NCBI GenBank assembly: GCA_947589575.1 | Contig: CANQBM010000004.1 | Coordinates: 62,001-126,000 of the forward strand | Source of the DNA: an uncultured Clostridia bacterium | GTDB taxonomy: Bacteria > Bacillota > Clostridia > Oscillospirales > Acutalibacteraceae | Length of the DNA: 64,000 nt | Direction of reading: 5' to 3' | Shown: piece by piece, positions 25,195-35,039 of the stretch | Numbering within the stretch: position 1 is the first letter of the stretch | Layout of the letters: each line of letters begins with the position of its first letter | The notes under the pieces: model-generated | What the model was told of the DNA's origin: nothing | The model's database searches: none | The model's input: the letters and a program-made list of their open reading frames with translations, nothing else | Translations under genes and position numbers: made by a program

Positions 25195-26490
25195 TTACTC
25201 AATACTAAACGCAGGGTCGATTTCTTTTATTTTTGCTAACAATTCTCCTGCTTTTTCTTCGTTACCTTGTTCCTCATAGATTGTATATTCCATAATATAA
25301 CCATCAGGGCGTTCTGGGAACAAGTTTTCAATATAATCTGTTAAACGCAAAGCCTCATCATATTCTCCCAATTCTTTGTGGGATAACACTCTGTATATAT
25401 AACCTTGATAAAAAGAAGGGTCAACAATTGTGTAGTTTCTCAGTTTTTTTACAAGGACTTTAAACTCTTCCTTTGCCTCGTCTTTTTTATCGAGTTTATT
25501 CAGTGCTTCGGCATGATAAAAATAAGCTGTAGAATCGTAGAAAAGATCGTTATCTTTATCCATCATATATTCTGTTATTTCAATTATCTTCTCAAAATTT
25601 GCAAGAGTTAAATAAATGTTAATCAATACAAAAGCAGCTTGACTATTGTCATATTTATTCTCTAATGCTGTTTCTAAACAGTTTACCGCTTCTTCAAGTT
25701 TCTTAGCCCTTACATATATATCCGCTTCTAACAGTGCGTTTTCTTCTTTCTGAGGTTCATATAACCCGTTCTTTTTCATTTCATCTACATATTTGAGTGC
25801 TTCATTGTCCTTCTGGAATTTGACCAGAACCCTTAACTTTAGATATGCAATACTTGGGTCATTTGGAAATCTATAAACGGCTTTTTCAACAGTTGAAATA
25901 GCATTGTTGTAGTCCTCTTTAATTGTATATATCTCGGCAAGCATATCATATGCCTCGAATGCATCAGGTAAAACAGCATTTAGTTCTCTAAGAGTTTCGA
26001 TTGCTTCATCAGCTTTTTGTTGGTCTACGAATATTCTTGTTTTTGTCAAATAATATTCACCATTAAGCGGATTAAGTTTAATGGCTTTATTTATGTATCT
26101 TATTGCCTGAACATAGTCTTCATTACTTTGAAAGATATCAGACAATACATCATACATTTCTTCATTCATTTCGCCCGTATCTTCAGCCTGGTTATAATAC
26201 TTTAAAGCGTCCTCCAATGAACCCTGAAGATACGAAAGGTTGCCCAAACCAAACAAAACCTCAACATTTTTTGAGTCGAGAATTAAAGCTTTTTTGAATG
26301 CCTGTGTTGCTTTATCAAATTCTTCAAGACTAGCATATGCGTTTCCTAAATTAATATAACAATCTATATATTTAGGTGACTCTTGAACAGCTTTTTCAAA
26401 GCATTTAGTAGCCTCTTCATAGTTTTCTGTTGCCATTAATGTAGCGCCTTGATTCAATAAATCAAGCGTTAATTCGTTAAAATCATTCAT
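25195..26490 (-). CDS. TPR-repeat protein of the T7SS cluster
   Basis: 431 residues made almost wholly of tetratricopeptide repeats, for example YEEATKCFEKAVQESPKYIDCYINLGNAYASL and YVQAIRYINKAIKLNPLNGEYYLTKTRIF. There is no signal peptide or membrane helix, so it is cytoplasmic. It is one base from the preceding gene and 12 from the next WXG100-like gene. It could serve as a chaperone or adaptor for secretion substrates; this is inferred from fold and context only. Confidence 0.85.
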   Translation of the reverse strand: MNDFNELTLDLLNQGATLMATENYEEATKCFEKAVQESPKYIDCYINLGNAYASLEEFDKATQAFKKALILDSKNVEVLFGLGNLSYLQGSLEDALKYYNQAEDTGEMNEEMYDVLSDIFQSNEDYVQAIRYINKAIKLNPLNGEYYLTKTRIFVDQQKADEAIETLRELNAVLPDAFEAYDMLAEIYTIKEDYNNAISTVEKAVYRFPNDPSIAYLKLRVLVKFQKDNEALKYVDEMKKNGLYEPQKEENALLEADIYVRAKKLEEAVNCLETALENKYDNSQAAFVLINIYLTLANFEKIIEITEYMMDKDNDLFYDSTAYFYHAEALNKLDKKDEAKEEFKVLVKKLRNYTIVDPSFYQGYIYRVLSHKELGEYDEALRLTDYIENLFPERPDGYIMEYTIYEEQGNEEKAGELLAKIKEIDPAFSIE

Positions 26491-26491
26491 A

Positions 26492-27070
26492 CTAAATCTC
26501 CTTCACTAAGATATTATTCTTTTTAGACCATTCAATAAAATCTTTGGTAAAGATATTCAAAAAGTCTATTGAGTTGATATCAGTTTCTTCTATCATTTCA
26601 TCTTCAACCGCAGTAACAAATTTAATGTTACCTGCTATAACAACTTCGTGTTTGTTTTTGTGATATTCAACAAAAGATATGCTATGACGGTCAGCAATGT
26701 ATGTGTTGTTTACGCCTTTAATATAATCATCATATGTATATTGCACCGTCTCCTTGTCTAATCCCAGTCTTTCATTTCCTCTAAATTTATATTTTTTTAG
26801 TACCCAGTTGTTATATACCGCCCTAAAAATCAATGAAAGTCCATAAGGAAAACCAGCAGTCATTATTAGAAACAACAAAAACAAAGGTTCGTGAGAAATA
26901 AATATAACATTAATTAAATTTAATATTGCTAATATTATTCCGACTACAATCAATACTTTTTCAAAAGCAAACGAAAACTTTACAAATTTTCCATATTCAT
27001 TAATTGAATTCTTAATGTAGTCTTTGTGTATTTTCTTTAAGTTTTTTTCGTTAATACTATAGAATTTCAT
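26492..27070 (-). CDS. Two-helix membrane protein with bPH-like C-terminal domain
   Basis: 192 residues. Two hydrophobic helices (about 35-85) are followed by a soluble domain with ERLGLDKETVQYTYDDYIKGVNNTYIADRHSISFVEYHKNK, similar to YcxB/bacterial PH folds. It directly follows the LXG-like effector candidate (11-base gap), the place where immunity genes usually sit in type VII loci. The similar protein at 24038-24514 suggests a small family within this cluster. Confidence 0.6.
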   Translation of the reverse strand: MKFYSINEKNLKKIHKDYIKNSINEYGKFVKFSFAFEKVLIVVGIILAILNLINVIFISHEPLFLLFLIMTAGFPYGLSLIFRAVYNNWVLKKYKFRGNERLGLDKETVQYTYDDYIKGVNNTYIADRHSISFVEYHKNKHEVVIAGNIKFVTAVEDEMIEETDINSIDFLNIFTKDFIEWSKKNNILVKEI

Positions 27071-27081
27071 TATTTTGCTCC

Positions 27082-28464
27082 TTATGAAGCTAAATCTTTA
27101 ATTGTATCAATAATCTGACCTGCTGTTCCATCAATATCTTTTAGCGGAGAAACAATTCTCCATTTTTTACCGGATACATCGCTAGTACCAGTGATTATTT
27201 TGATTACACTCTTGCCCTTGTCGTATACGCCGGTATCTTTAGAAATGACTTTTTCAGCATTGTCAACAACACTTTTTGCTTTTCCGGGCTTTTTCGAGAT
27301 TTTACCAATTTTATCTATAGTTTCTAACTTCTTTCTGGTATAGCTGTTTTTGTTGCCAAATTTATTTCTCAAAGCCCTATCTTTTGCCAGGTCTTGTTGA
27401 CCTAAAGCACTACCTCGAGTTGCTTTTTTGGAGCTGAACAAGTTTTTCATGCTAAATTTGTACTTACCTGTTCCAGGTTGTTTTTTGAATCCAATTTTTT
27501 CAAGAGTAGTATTTTTCAAGTTGCCTTTAACAATTGTTTTATCATAATGTCCATTAGCATTTATTCCAGCAGCACCTACAGAACCAGCAACAACTGCTGT
27601 AACATCTGCGGCTGTATGTGTAACATCATACGCCGTTCCAATACCACTCCAAACTTTATTGGCGGTTTTACCGCCCATATCGTATTTGCCAATAGTAGAG
27701 CTTACACCATCTATATTTCCATAATATCGTGCTCGTCCGGGGTCGTTTGAATCTTTTGAGATTTTTAGTGCCTTAATATTATTATATATACTAAACCCAG
27801 AGTCCACTAATGTCATTACTGTACCAACACCAGAAGCTATGGCTGCTATTAATAACGGCCCTCCAGAAGCAACTGTTGCAGCGGCGCACAGTGCAATTGC
27901 AGATATTGTGCCAGCGATTGCTGCAACATCTCCTAATACAGATAGAGCAATATTTAAATAATATTTACCGTCGCCGTGCTTAAACCAGTCAATTGCTTTA
28001 TCAAAGCCGTAATCGACATAATCCAATCCTGTCTTTATTAAATTGCCCAAACCTCTGTATATAGGATTAGTATTTAGGAGGTCTACACAAACCGTGCCAT
28101 ATATCCAATCTCCGACTTTTTGGTACCATTTTCTATTTTTTAATTCCAATGTATCGATTGCAATTCTTTCAACATTTTTCTTTGCATTATTTTCATGACT
28201 TTCGATGTTGGTTTGAAGTGAATAGAGCTTTTTTGATAACGATGAATAATCGCTCTTCTTTTGATTAAGCGCTCTAACCTTTGTGTTTATAGAACCCCTT
28301 GCACTAGAAATGTACCCGTACGAATCACTCCCGTAACTTATGCTAAGTTTATTATATACTTTGTTTGTAAGTTCAGAAGCACAGTCGCCATAGTAATCAG
28401 CCGCTTTTTGAGCAGCTTTTGCGGAACTTTTTATATTTGAATAATTAATTGTAACTTTACTCAT
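27082..28464 (-). CDS. LXG/WXG-like large secretion substrate (effector candidate)
   Basis: 460 residues. A helical N-terminal domain (1-110, VTINYSNIKSSAKAAQKAADYYGD...) resembles the LXG/WXG targeting region. A hydrophobic glycine/alanine-rich stretch (about 165-225, GDVAAIAGTISAIALCAAATVASGG) could insert in membranes. The C-terminal 200 residues are Lys-rich and contain no known toxin motif. Two small helical proteins (28469-28870 and 28884-29210) lie immediately upstream, like the Lap-type partners of LXG toxins, and a membrane protein lies downstream. Toxicity is unproven. Confidence 0.65.
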   Translation of the reverse strand: MSKVTINYSNIKSSAKAAQKAADYYGDCASELTNKVYNKLSISYGSDSYGYISSARGSINTKVRALNQKKSDYSSLSKKLYSLQTNIESHENNAKKNVERIAIDTLELKNRKWYQKVGDWIYGTVCVDLLNTNPIYRGLGNLIKTGLDYVDYGFDKAIDWFKHGDGKYYLNIALSVLGDVAAIAGTISAIALCAAATVASGGPLLIAAIASGVGTVMTLVDSGFSIYNNIKALKISKDSNDPGRARYYGNIDGVSSTIGKYDMGGKTANKVWSGIGTAYDVTHTAADVTAVVAGSVGAAGINANGHYDKTIVKGNLKNTTLEKIGFKKQPGTGKYKFSMKNLFSSKKATRGSALGQQDLAKDRALRNKFGNKNSYTRKKLETIDKIGKISKKPGKAKSVVDNAEKVISKDTGVYDKGKSVIKIITGTSDVSGKKWRIVSPLKDIDGTAGQIIDTIKDLAS

Positions 28465-28468
28465 ACTA

Positions 28469-28870
28469 TCACTCCCATGGCATTAGTGTGCCGCCGAGTT
28501 CTTTGATTTTTTGTTCATAGTATCTAATTTGCCTATCACAGGTTCTGATTTCTGTGTTGCATCTATTAATCTCTGAACGCATTTCTGTTATTGCATCGGA
28601 ATAAGGATATTGAGATGAAACGGAACTGGTCTCCTTCTTACTACTAATGTTGCTACTCTTTTTTGAAGCTACACTTGAGCCCTTTATTCCATTGCGCAAA
28701 CTGTCGGAGCAATCACTAATTTTGTTATTAATCTTGGTCTTGTAATCATCCATATCGTATGCCTTGTTCAAAGCTTTTTGAACAGCATCTCTGCGATTTA
28801 TGAATGTTTTTCTACGAGTTTTTGTGTTCCTTCTTTGTCGCTTATATTCTTCGACAGAAGCTGCAACCAT
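28469..28870 (-). CDS. Small coiled-coil partner protein (DUF5082/YwqI-like)
   Basis: 133 residues, nearly all helical, with a Ser/Lys-rich middle (SSVASKKSSNISSKKETSS) and a C-terminal coil with EINRCNTEIRTCDRQIRYYEQKIKELGG. Similar short helical proteins precede LXG effector genes in other Firmicutes. It lies 4 bases before the effector candidate gene. It probably helps targeting of that effector to EssC; the family match is tentative. Confidence 0.6.
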   Translation of the reverse strand: MVAASVEEYKRQRRNTKTRRKTFINRRDAVQKALNKAYDMDDYKTKINNKISDCSDSLRNGIKGSSVASKKSSNISSKKETSSVSSQYPYSDAITEMRSEINRCNTEIRTCDRQIRYYEQKIKELGGTLMPWE

Positions 28871-28883
28871 AATTTATGCCTCC

Positions 28884-29210
28884 TTAATAGTCCTTCATTG
28901 TAATCTCACCTTCAGATTTACCATTAATGGCCTTTGCTGCATCAGTATCCGCTTGTATGTAGCTTTCTTCTGCGGCAACTATATCTTCATACAATTCCCA
29001 TAATCCATTTTTTATATCTGAAACCTGAGATTCAAAAATATGATATTTTTTTTCAAATTCATTTCTAGTTTTTCCAGACCAATCAAAATATAATTTATCT
29101 ATAGCCTTGTCACAATCAAGGATTGCATCCTCTAGTTTCTCGGCAAGCTTTTTTGCAGAATTTGCTGCATTTGAAAAACTACTTGTATCAAGTTTGAAAT
29201 GAGTTTGCAC
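28884..29210 (-). CDS. WXG100-like small helical protein
   Basis: 108 residues: two helices joined by YFDWSGKTRNEFEKKY, a W-x-G turn, and a C-terminal tail. It is the first gene after essC (2-base gap), the usual place for an Esx-type substrate or Lap partner of an LXG effector. It may act with the product of 28469-28870. Confidence 0.8.
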   Translation of the reverse strand: MQTHFKLDTSSFSNAANSAKKLAEKLEDAILDCDKAIDKLYFDWSGKTRNEFEKKYHIFESQVSDIKNGLWELYEDIVAAEESYIQADTDAAKAINGKSEGEITMKDY

Positions 29211-29212
29211 AC

Positions 29213-32200
29213 TTACACCTCCTCAACAAATCTTATTTTATCAATGTCGTTTTCACGAATAAAGAAACCTTCTGTAATTTCCAACGGTTTTTTATTTTGA
29301 CGCATAAACGGAATAGGAATATCAAAAATCTTGTGTTCTTGTAAACCAGAGAAAATAAATGCCGTTTTGCTTTCTTTAATCTTTTTATATAGTTCAGGTG
29401 CAGAATAACCGATATTTGAATCTTCAATTCCTGTAAATAGAATTGTAAACTTCATTGATTTATACTTTGTCATAAAAGTGTTATACATTTCCATTAATGG
29501 TTTGGATTTAGAAACATACTCAATGGCATCAGCACTATTGATTATTAAAAGCAGATATGGGGCATTATTCAAGTTTTCAATACCATTATCTATTACATCA
29601 TTATATCTTTCTTCAAGTTGCATAGACACGCCTTCAAATATACCATCAATATTTGAATAGTCTACGGTATACTGATTAACATAAGCTTCATTTTCAAAAT
29701 TCTTAAATTCTCTTTTGAACGAATCTATGATATATACTTCTGAAGGTCGATCAAAATAATAATTCTTTATGTTGTCCAGCACTGAATTTACAAACAAATT
29801 CATTGATTCAGTTCTTTTTCCTACAACTGAAAGCAACGGCATAGATGTTAATTCAATAATGACGGGTTCAACTGTTTGATAACTTAATGCGATTGTAAGC
29901 TGTGAAGCAGGATTGATATTGTAGTTTTGTTCGATATAATCTGCAGATAAAACGCTTGGAACCTCTGGTATCTTTTTTGCGGATATATCATATTTTTGAT
30001 TACATTGTTCTACGAAACTACGAATAGAATTAACTCTATCAATCTCCTTTTTGCCATCAAAAGCAAGGTAAGTCTGCATTTCGTAAATTACTTTGTTAAA
30101 TGATGTAATCGCTCGACCCGGTACATTTTTAGGTTCGATTCTACATCTATCGAAAAGATTAGAATATTCGCCAGTATCATTGCAGGAAAGTGCAATGTGT
30201 TCAGAAAAATTCGAAAGATATTTGTAACCCAACCCGCTTGTGGATGGTGAAGTCATCACAAATGTCAATCCGTAAGTTAACCCCTCACGAATCAAAAACA
30301 ACAAATCGTCTTCATATTTTTCTGAATATAATTCCTTGAATACTGGATAATTATCGATAAAAATGTAAATATACGGAAAATCAGTAAATCCTGCATCAAT
30401 GAAAGCAGAAAACGAACTAACACCTACAGAAAGGAGTTTTTCTTTTCTCATATTAATTTCAAGAGATAGTAATTTAATAAGATTTTTAAGTTTTTCTTCT
30501 TCTGTAGATGTTACAACACCACCAACATGTTTAAGCAACTCAAAGTTTTTCATAATCATTGAGCCAAAGTCCAGAATATAAAAGTTTGCCTCTTTTGGAC
30601 TTTGCTTGCTGGCAATGCTTCTTATTAAAAGTTGTAGTAAGTTAGTTTTTCCAGTTTGTGAAGAACCAATTATTAGCAGGTTGTTTTCATTGATATTTTT
30701 AAACATGTCACCTTGATACTGGGTGTCCGGATCATCATAGAATCCAACCGCTACTTTATCAGTATTTTCTCCTCCATCAGTAAATCCAATTTCATCAGGA
30801 AGTGGTGGCAAACAAATATCAGGTAATTTTTGGATAGAGTTACTTAAACAAAAATCATTTACATAACTCACTATTGCATCAAGTTGAGTCCGATTATCTT
30901 CTTCGTTTTTCTTTTTCTTTTGTGCAAAAACTTGACTTCTTTTTCCGTATTCATTCAAAGAATTAATTTCAAATTCTTTTACTGACATAATGTCATTACG
31001 CTCTGAAGCGCCACTATAAGCAGACTGGAACAATTCAAAAATTTCATTATTACCAACCTGTAAGTAGGCACGACCTGGTTCCTTGATTTCAGCTGCTAAT
31101 GGTGATTTTATTACTTCGTTACTGTCAGCTTGGTCTTGAACTTTAAGACATAATTTAAAACGTGAGTTAGACCAGATTTGTTCATTTACTTGTCCAGACG
31201 GTTTTTGCGTTGCGAGAATAAGATGAACGCCTAAGCTTCTGCCTATGCGTGCAGCAGAAATAAGTTCTTTCATAAACTCGGGTTGCTCTGCTTTTAATTC
31301 TGCGAATTCATCAACTATTAATATAAGATGAGGAATTGGAACTGCTACTTCACCTTTTCTGAATTTTTTTATGTATTTATCAATATGGTTTACTTCTGCT
31401 TCGGCAAATAGTCTCTGACGCTTTTGCAATTCAGCTTTTATTGATTTTAATGAACGGTCTATTTCTTTTCCATCTATATTAGTGATTGCACCAATTAAGT
31501 GAGGGAGTTCTTTAAATTGATTAACCATTCCGCCGCCTTTAAAGTCAATTATAACAAAACCAACTTCATAGGGATGAAAAAGCGTAGCCATAGACAGAAT
31601 ATAAGTTTGTAATATTTCTGATTTACCTGAACCAGTCGTTCCGGCAACCAAACCATGAGGGCCATGCGCTTTATCATGAAGGTCAAGATTAACGACTCCA
31701 CTTTTTGATACACCTAAGGGAGCAGCCATGCTCTTAAACACTTGTGACTTATTCCAATTGTTTTCAAGGTCAATATCATCAACTGACAATATGTTTAACA
31801 ACTTAAATAGCGAAATATTTTTTGTCAATGTTCCTTCAAGTGATATTTCTTCAGCGTATACAGGTGCCATTAAATTTACAATATTACTGAAGTCGTGATT
31901 AGAAATCGCATTATACTTAAAACTCTGTGACACTTCTGAGTTAGCTGTTGCGATTAATGTTGCTTCATTTGCTGTAGTTATGTCGATTAAATAATCACAT
32001 CCGGTTGTAATATTTTCTTTAATATCAGACAATAACACAAAAGTAACACCAATATCTTTAGCCGTATCAATAAACTTTGAAATAGGATGACTTTTAAAAC
32101 TATTGTCATCTAAAATAAATACGACAATGTGTTTGCTAAAGGATTTTGCATCGACTCTTGTAGTTAGTTCCTTATATAAATATTCAAAAATGAAAGTTTT

Positions 32201-33697
32201 ACTTTCATTATCAGTTACAATGTTTCTATAACCAGTATTTTTGTTAGTTACCTGTGGCAACAATCTTAATAGATGTAGTATCGACAATTCATTTTCATCG
32301 GAAGTATCTGATATAAAGAATAATTCAACATCGTTACAAAATTGCCTTGCTACTATATCTAAAACTATATTTTTAAATAAACCTATTCTATTGTTCTTTT
32401 CACCGTAAATTCCAATAGCGTTTATTTCTTTGAAATCGCATACAATAGGTACATTATCTATTGTTTTATACTTATCACTTAGATTTTGCGGTATTTCTTG
32501 TAATTCATCTTCTACTTCTAACTTTTCTTGTTTTTTATATGTAATACTTTTTATTGCAGGTAATGTTCCAGAGCCGAGATTTACTTGAAGAAAATCACTA
32601 TCGCTAGTACGCCTATCAAACAAGTTTGATGAGAACATTTCAAATTCTTCTATTTCTTTATCTTGATTGATATATATGTCGTTTAATAATGAACACTCGT
32701 CTTCTCTGTATTCTTCAATCTCTGCTGTCTTGTTTTCTATATATTTGTTGTATTTTTCAATTCGCTCTTCAGTTCCTTTTTTAAATTCTTTTTTATCATT
32801 TACTAAACTAATAATCGCAGTAATTACGCCCATAGCACTTGATAATAGCATAAATGGGGAAACTGAAATCATCGCTATTCCCATTACAATCATTAATGCG
32901 GATGGTAATAGTTTTGTCAACAAACTTCCTTTTGGCTTTTTAGGCGCAGAGGGAGGATCCAATACTTGTATTGGTTCATTATCTACAACATGTTTAACTC
33001 TAGTGTTTCTATTAAATTTTGGGTACTCTCTTGAACATTGATTATCGAAATATGTAATATTGGTGTTAACACTATCTGTTGCCTCTGTGTATAACTTTCC
33101 GTTTTTATAATAAAAACTAAAATTAGCAATTGATAAAAAATCACCATTTTTAATGTTTTCACCATTGACTGCCTTTTTACCATTGTGGTAAACGCCATAG
33201 TTTGCGTGATTTATTTGTAATGATAATCCCTTGTCGGTTGATTTTAGTGCAACACTGTCATTCTGTACATATTTACTATTTATTATAATATTATTGCCAC
33301 TTGCACTACCTATTGTAACAATTGGCATAGAAGAAATATCAATTATGCGGTCGTAGTTTTTCTTATCATTTTCAAAGTCATACAAAAACTCAACTTTAAA
33401 TACTTCTTGTCCTGAATTTTGATAACGCACAACAAACAAATCGCCATGTTTAAGGCTTTTTGATACAAGCTTTCTCACATCGCCATCGTCAATATATATA
33501 TTTTCAGAACACATTACCTCCCAGGCATTATCTTTTTTTGTAAACGACATCTGAAATGCCTCGAAAAAATCTTCTTTATATAATCGGACATCACAAGACA
33601 TATCCATTCCAAGATTTAACACTTCAGAATCTGCTGGAAGTTGAATTTCTCTATAAACTTTTTTACTTGATAATTTTATAATATAACCGTACTCCAT
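29213..33697 (-). CDS. essC: EssC-type FtsK/SpoIIIE secretion ATPase
   Basis: 1494 residues from the ATG at 33697, which has GGAGAG upstream; an ATG 12 bases earlier directly abuts the esaB stop. Order: two FHA-like domains (about 1-200), two transmembrane helices (about 260-300), then three P-loop modules. Module 1 has GTTGSGKS (about 686-693) and LILIVDEF; module 2 has GSSQTGKT (about 1011) with IFIDN in place of the Walker B DE; module 3 is degenerate (VVGKRTES). This is the motor of Firmicutes type VII secretion (EssC/YukB). Only the first module looks fully catalytic. Confidence 0.95.
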   Translation of the reverse strand: MEYGYIIKLSSKKVYREIQLPADSEVLNLGMDMSCDVRLYKEDFFEAFQMSFTKKDNAWEVMCSENIYIDDGDVRKLVSKSLKHGDLFVVRYQNSGQEVFKVEFLYDFENDKKNYDRIIDISSMPIVTIGSASGNNIIINSKYVQNDSVALKSTDKGLSLQINHANYGVYHNGKKAVNGENIKNGDFLSIANFSFYYKNGKLYTEATDSVNTNITYFDNQCSREYPKFNRNTRVKHVVDNEPIQVLDPPSAPKKPKGSLLTKLLPSALMIVMGIAMISVSPFMLLSSAMGVITAIISLVNDKKEFKKGTEERIEKYNKYIENKTAEIEEYREDECSLLNDIYINQDKEIEEFEMFSSNLFDRRTSDSDFLQVNLGSGTLPAIKSITYKKQEKLEVEDELQEIPQNLSDKYKTIDNVPIVCDFKEINAIGIYGEKNNRIGLFKNIVLDIVARQFCNDVELFFISDTSDENELSILHLLRLLPQVTNKNTGYRNIVTDNESKTFIFEYLYKELTTRVDAKSFSKHIVVFILDDNSFKSHPISKFIDTAKDIGVTFVLLSDIKENITTGCDYLIDITTANEATLIATANSEVSQSFKYNAISNHDFSNIVNLMAPVYAEEISLEGTLTKNISLFKLLNILSVDDIDLENNWNKSQVFKSMAAPLGVSKSGVVNLDLHDKAHGPHGLVAGTTGSGKSEILQTYILSMATLFHPYEVGFVIIDFKGGGMVNQFKELPHLIGAITNIDGKEIDRSLKSIKAELQKRQRLFAEAEVNHIDKYIKKFRKGEVAVPIPHLILIVDEFAELKAEQPEFMKELISAARIGRSLGVHLILATQKPSGQVNEQIWSNSRFKLCLKVQDQADSNEVIKSPLAAEIKEPGRAYLQVGNNEIFELFQSAYSGASERNDIMSVKEFEINSLNEYGKRSQVFAQKKKKNEEDNRTQLDAIVSYVNDFCLSNSIQKLPDICLPPLPDEIGFTDGGENTDKVAVGFYDDPDTQYQGDMFKNINENNLLIIGSSQTGKTNLLQLLIRSIASKQSPKEANFYILDFGSMIMKNFELLKHVGGVVTSTEEEKLKNLIKLLSLEINMRKEKLLSVGVSSFSAFIDAGFTDFPYIYIFIDNYPVFKELYSEKYEDDLLFLIREGLTYGLTFVMTSPSTSGLGYKYLSNFSEHIALSCNDTGEYSNLFDRCRIEPKNVPGRAITSFNKVIYEMQTYLAFDGKKEIDRVNSIRSFVEQCNQKYDISAKKIPEVPSVLSADYIEQNYNINPASQLTIALSYQTVEPVIIELTSMPLLSVVGKRTESMNLFVNSVLDNIKNYYFDRPSEVYIIDSFKREFKNFENEAYVNQYTVDYSNIDGIFEGVSMQLEERYNDVIDNGIENLNNAPYLLLIINSADAIEYVSKSKPLMEMYNTFMTKYKSMKFTILFTGIEDSNIGYSAPELYKKIKESKTAFIFSGLQEHKIFDIPIPFMRQNKKPLEITEGFFIRENDIDKIRFVEEV

Positions 33698-33709
33698 AAT
33701 TCTCTCCAT

Positions 33710-33961
33710 TTATTCAGTAAAGAATATTACTGTTCCGTTTCGTATGCCAAATTCCGCTAGTTCTTTGTTGCCTTTAAGTAATACTATTGGATTTTCAGCT
33801 TTCAAATAACAATTTGAGACATCACTCACATCAATTCCTAAATCAAAGCTAATATTTAAAGCATTTACTAAATCATTTGCAGATATATCTAAAGGAATTT
33901 CTAAGTCTGTTTCAAAGTCTTTTTTGGGAATCTTAAATGTTACAATTGCTTTGTTTTCCAT
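33710..33961 (-). CDS. esaB: EsaB/YukD-like ubiquitin-fold protein
   Basis: 83 residues with the beta-grasp pattern VTFKIPKKDFETDLEIPLDISANDLVNAL...GIRNGTVIFF seen in YukD/EsaB. These small cytoplasmic proteins are core members of type VII loci. The stop codon is immediately followed by the essC start region, implying coupling. Identification combines fold pattern, size and position next to essC. Confidence 0.82.
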   Translation of the reverse strand: MENKAIVTFKIPKKDFETDLEIPLDISANDLVNALNISFDLGIDVSDVSNCYLKAENPIVLLKGNKELAEFGIRNGTVIFFTE

Positions 33962-33970
33962 ATGTTTCTC

Positions 33971-35026
33971 CTATACAATCAAAAAGGAAATTTTTTGAAC
34001 TTCAGGTTCGTTTGCTAATTCATTAATGCTTTTTTCATCTATTTTTTCAATTTTCTTGACATATTCATTGACTGAAAAATTAGATTTAATACTAGGTTCG
34101 TTCAGTGCATTAAATCTATTAGCGTCAAATTTATTACAAATAAAAATGTATTTTTCCGCATCGTGAAAATTCATATTTCTAACGAGAACATTTGTTGCAC
34201 ATTCAGATGCTCTTGTTTGTTCGGTCATGACAAATACTTTATTGGCAATACTTATTAACGAAGCAATCTTTGAATCAAAAGCACATTCAAGATCAACAAC
34301 AATAACATCATAATTTCTTGTTGCTTTAGCAGATTTAATTATCTCTTCATATATTGAATAATCAATGTTTAATGCAGAAAGAGACGATGTAAAAGGTGGT
34401 AAATAATCAAATTGTTCATTTCTGATAATGTGCTTTATTCTAGCAAAAAGGGTACTGTCAATTTTCGATAATTCGCCATATATACTGTTAGGTATGGAGG
34501 CTTTATTATCTATTAGAAAATGAAAGGAATTCAACCTCTCAGCGTTGATATAAAGAACTTTTTTGTAGTTTTTTGCTAAGCATTTGCTTACTGCCATAGA
34601 TAGCGTAGTTTTTCCAACTCCACCGGCTGCCGAGTAAAAAAGTGCCACAATAGTTTCTCGAGTCTTGCTAGCTTCAGCGTTAATGGTTCCTGAACTAGTG
34701 GCGGTTACTTGATTATATATTTCTTTCGTATTTGTATATTTGAAGATTTTCTTGATATCGAGAGCTTCAGTACCACCTTCATCTACGCTTTCAGTTAAAA
34801 CAAAAATATTAGATATGTTTTGTTTCTGTAATTCATTTGAATAGAGGTCTTCACTAACAACTAGTATTTCTGCGTTTTGCGGCTTAGAAAAATGCTCATT
34901 AAAATAACTTGGTTCAGTTATTATCTCAAGTTCAATTTTATCGTTTAATTCTTCTAGAAACTTTATTTCAAGCGGAGCAAGATAATCTTCATCTGTATCT
35001 GCAAGAATTATAATTGGTTTTGCCAT
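33971..35026 (-). CDS. ParA/MinD-like ATPase with receiver-like N-terminus (CpaE/TadZ type)
   Basis: 351 residues. The N-terminal 110 residues look like a pseudo-receiver (IIILADTDEDYLAPLEIKFLEE). A deviant Walker A (YSAAGGVGKTTL) begins near 133 and VIVVDLECAFDSK supplies Walker B. This two-part form is that of CpaE/TadZ proteins, which place secretion machines in the cell. It lies 9 bases before esaB in the same operon. A role in localising the type VII apparatus is inferred; it is not one of the standard Ess/Yuk genes. Confidence 0.82.
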   Translation of the reverse strand: MAKPIIILADTDEDYLAPLEIKFLEELNDKIELEIITEPSYFNEHFSKPQNAEILVVSEDLYSNELQKQNISNIFVLTESVDEGGTEALDIKKIFKYTNTKEIYNQVTATSSGTINAEASKTRETIVALFYSAAGGVGKTTLSMAVSKCLAKNYKKVLYINAERLNSFHFLIDNKASIPNSIYGELSKIDSTLFARIKHIIRNEQFDYLPPFTSSLSALNIDYSIYEEIIKSAKATRNYDVIVVDLECAFDSKIASLISIANKVFVMTEQTRASECATNVLVRNMNFHDAEKYIFICNKFDANRFNALNEPSIKSNFSVNEYVKKIEKIDEKSINELANEPEVQKISFLIV

Positions 35027-35039
35027 CTATATCGCCTCC

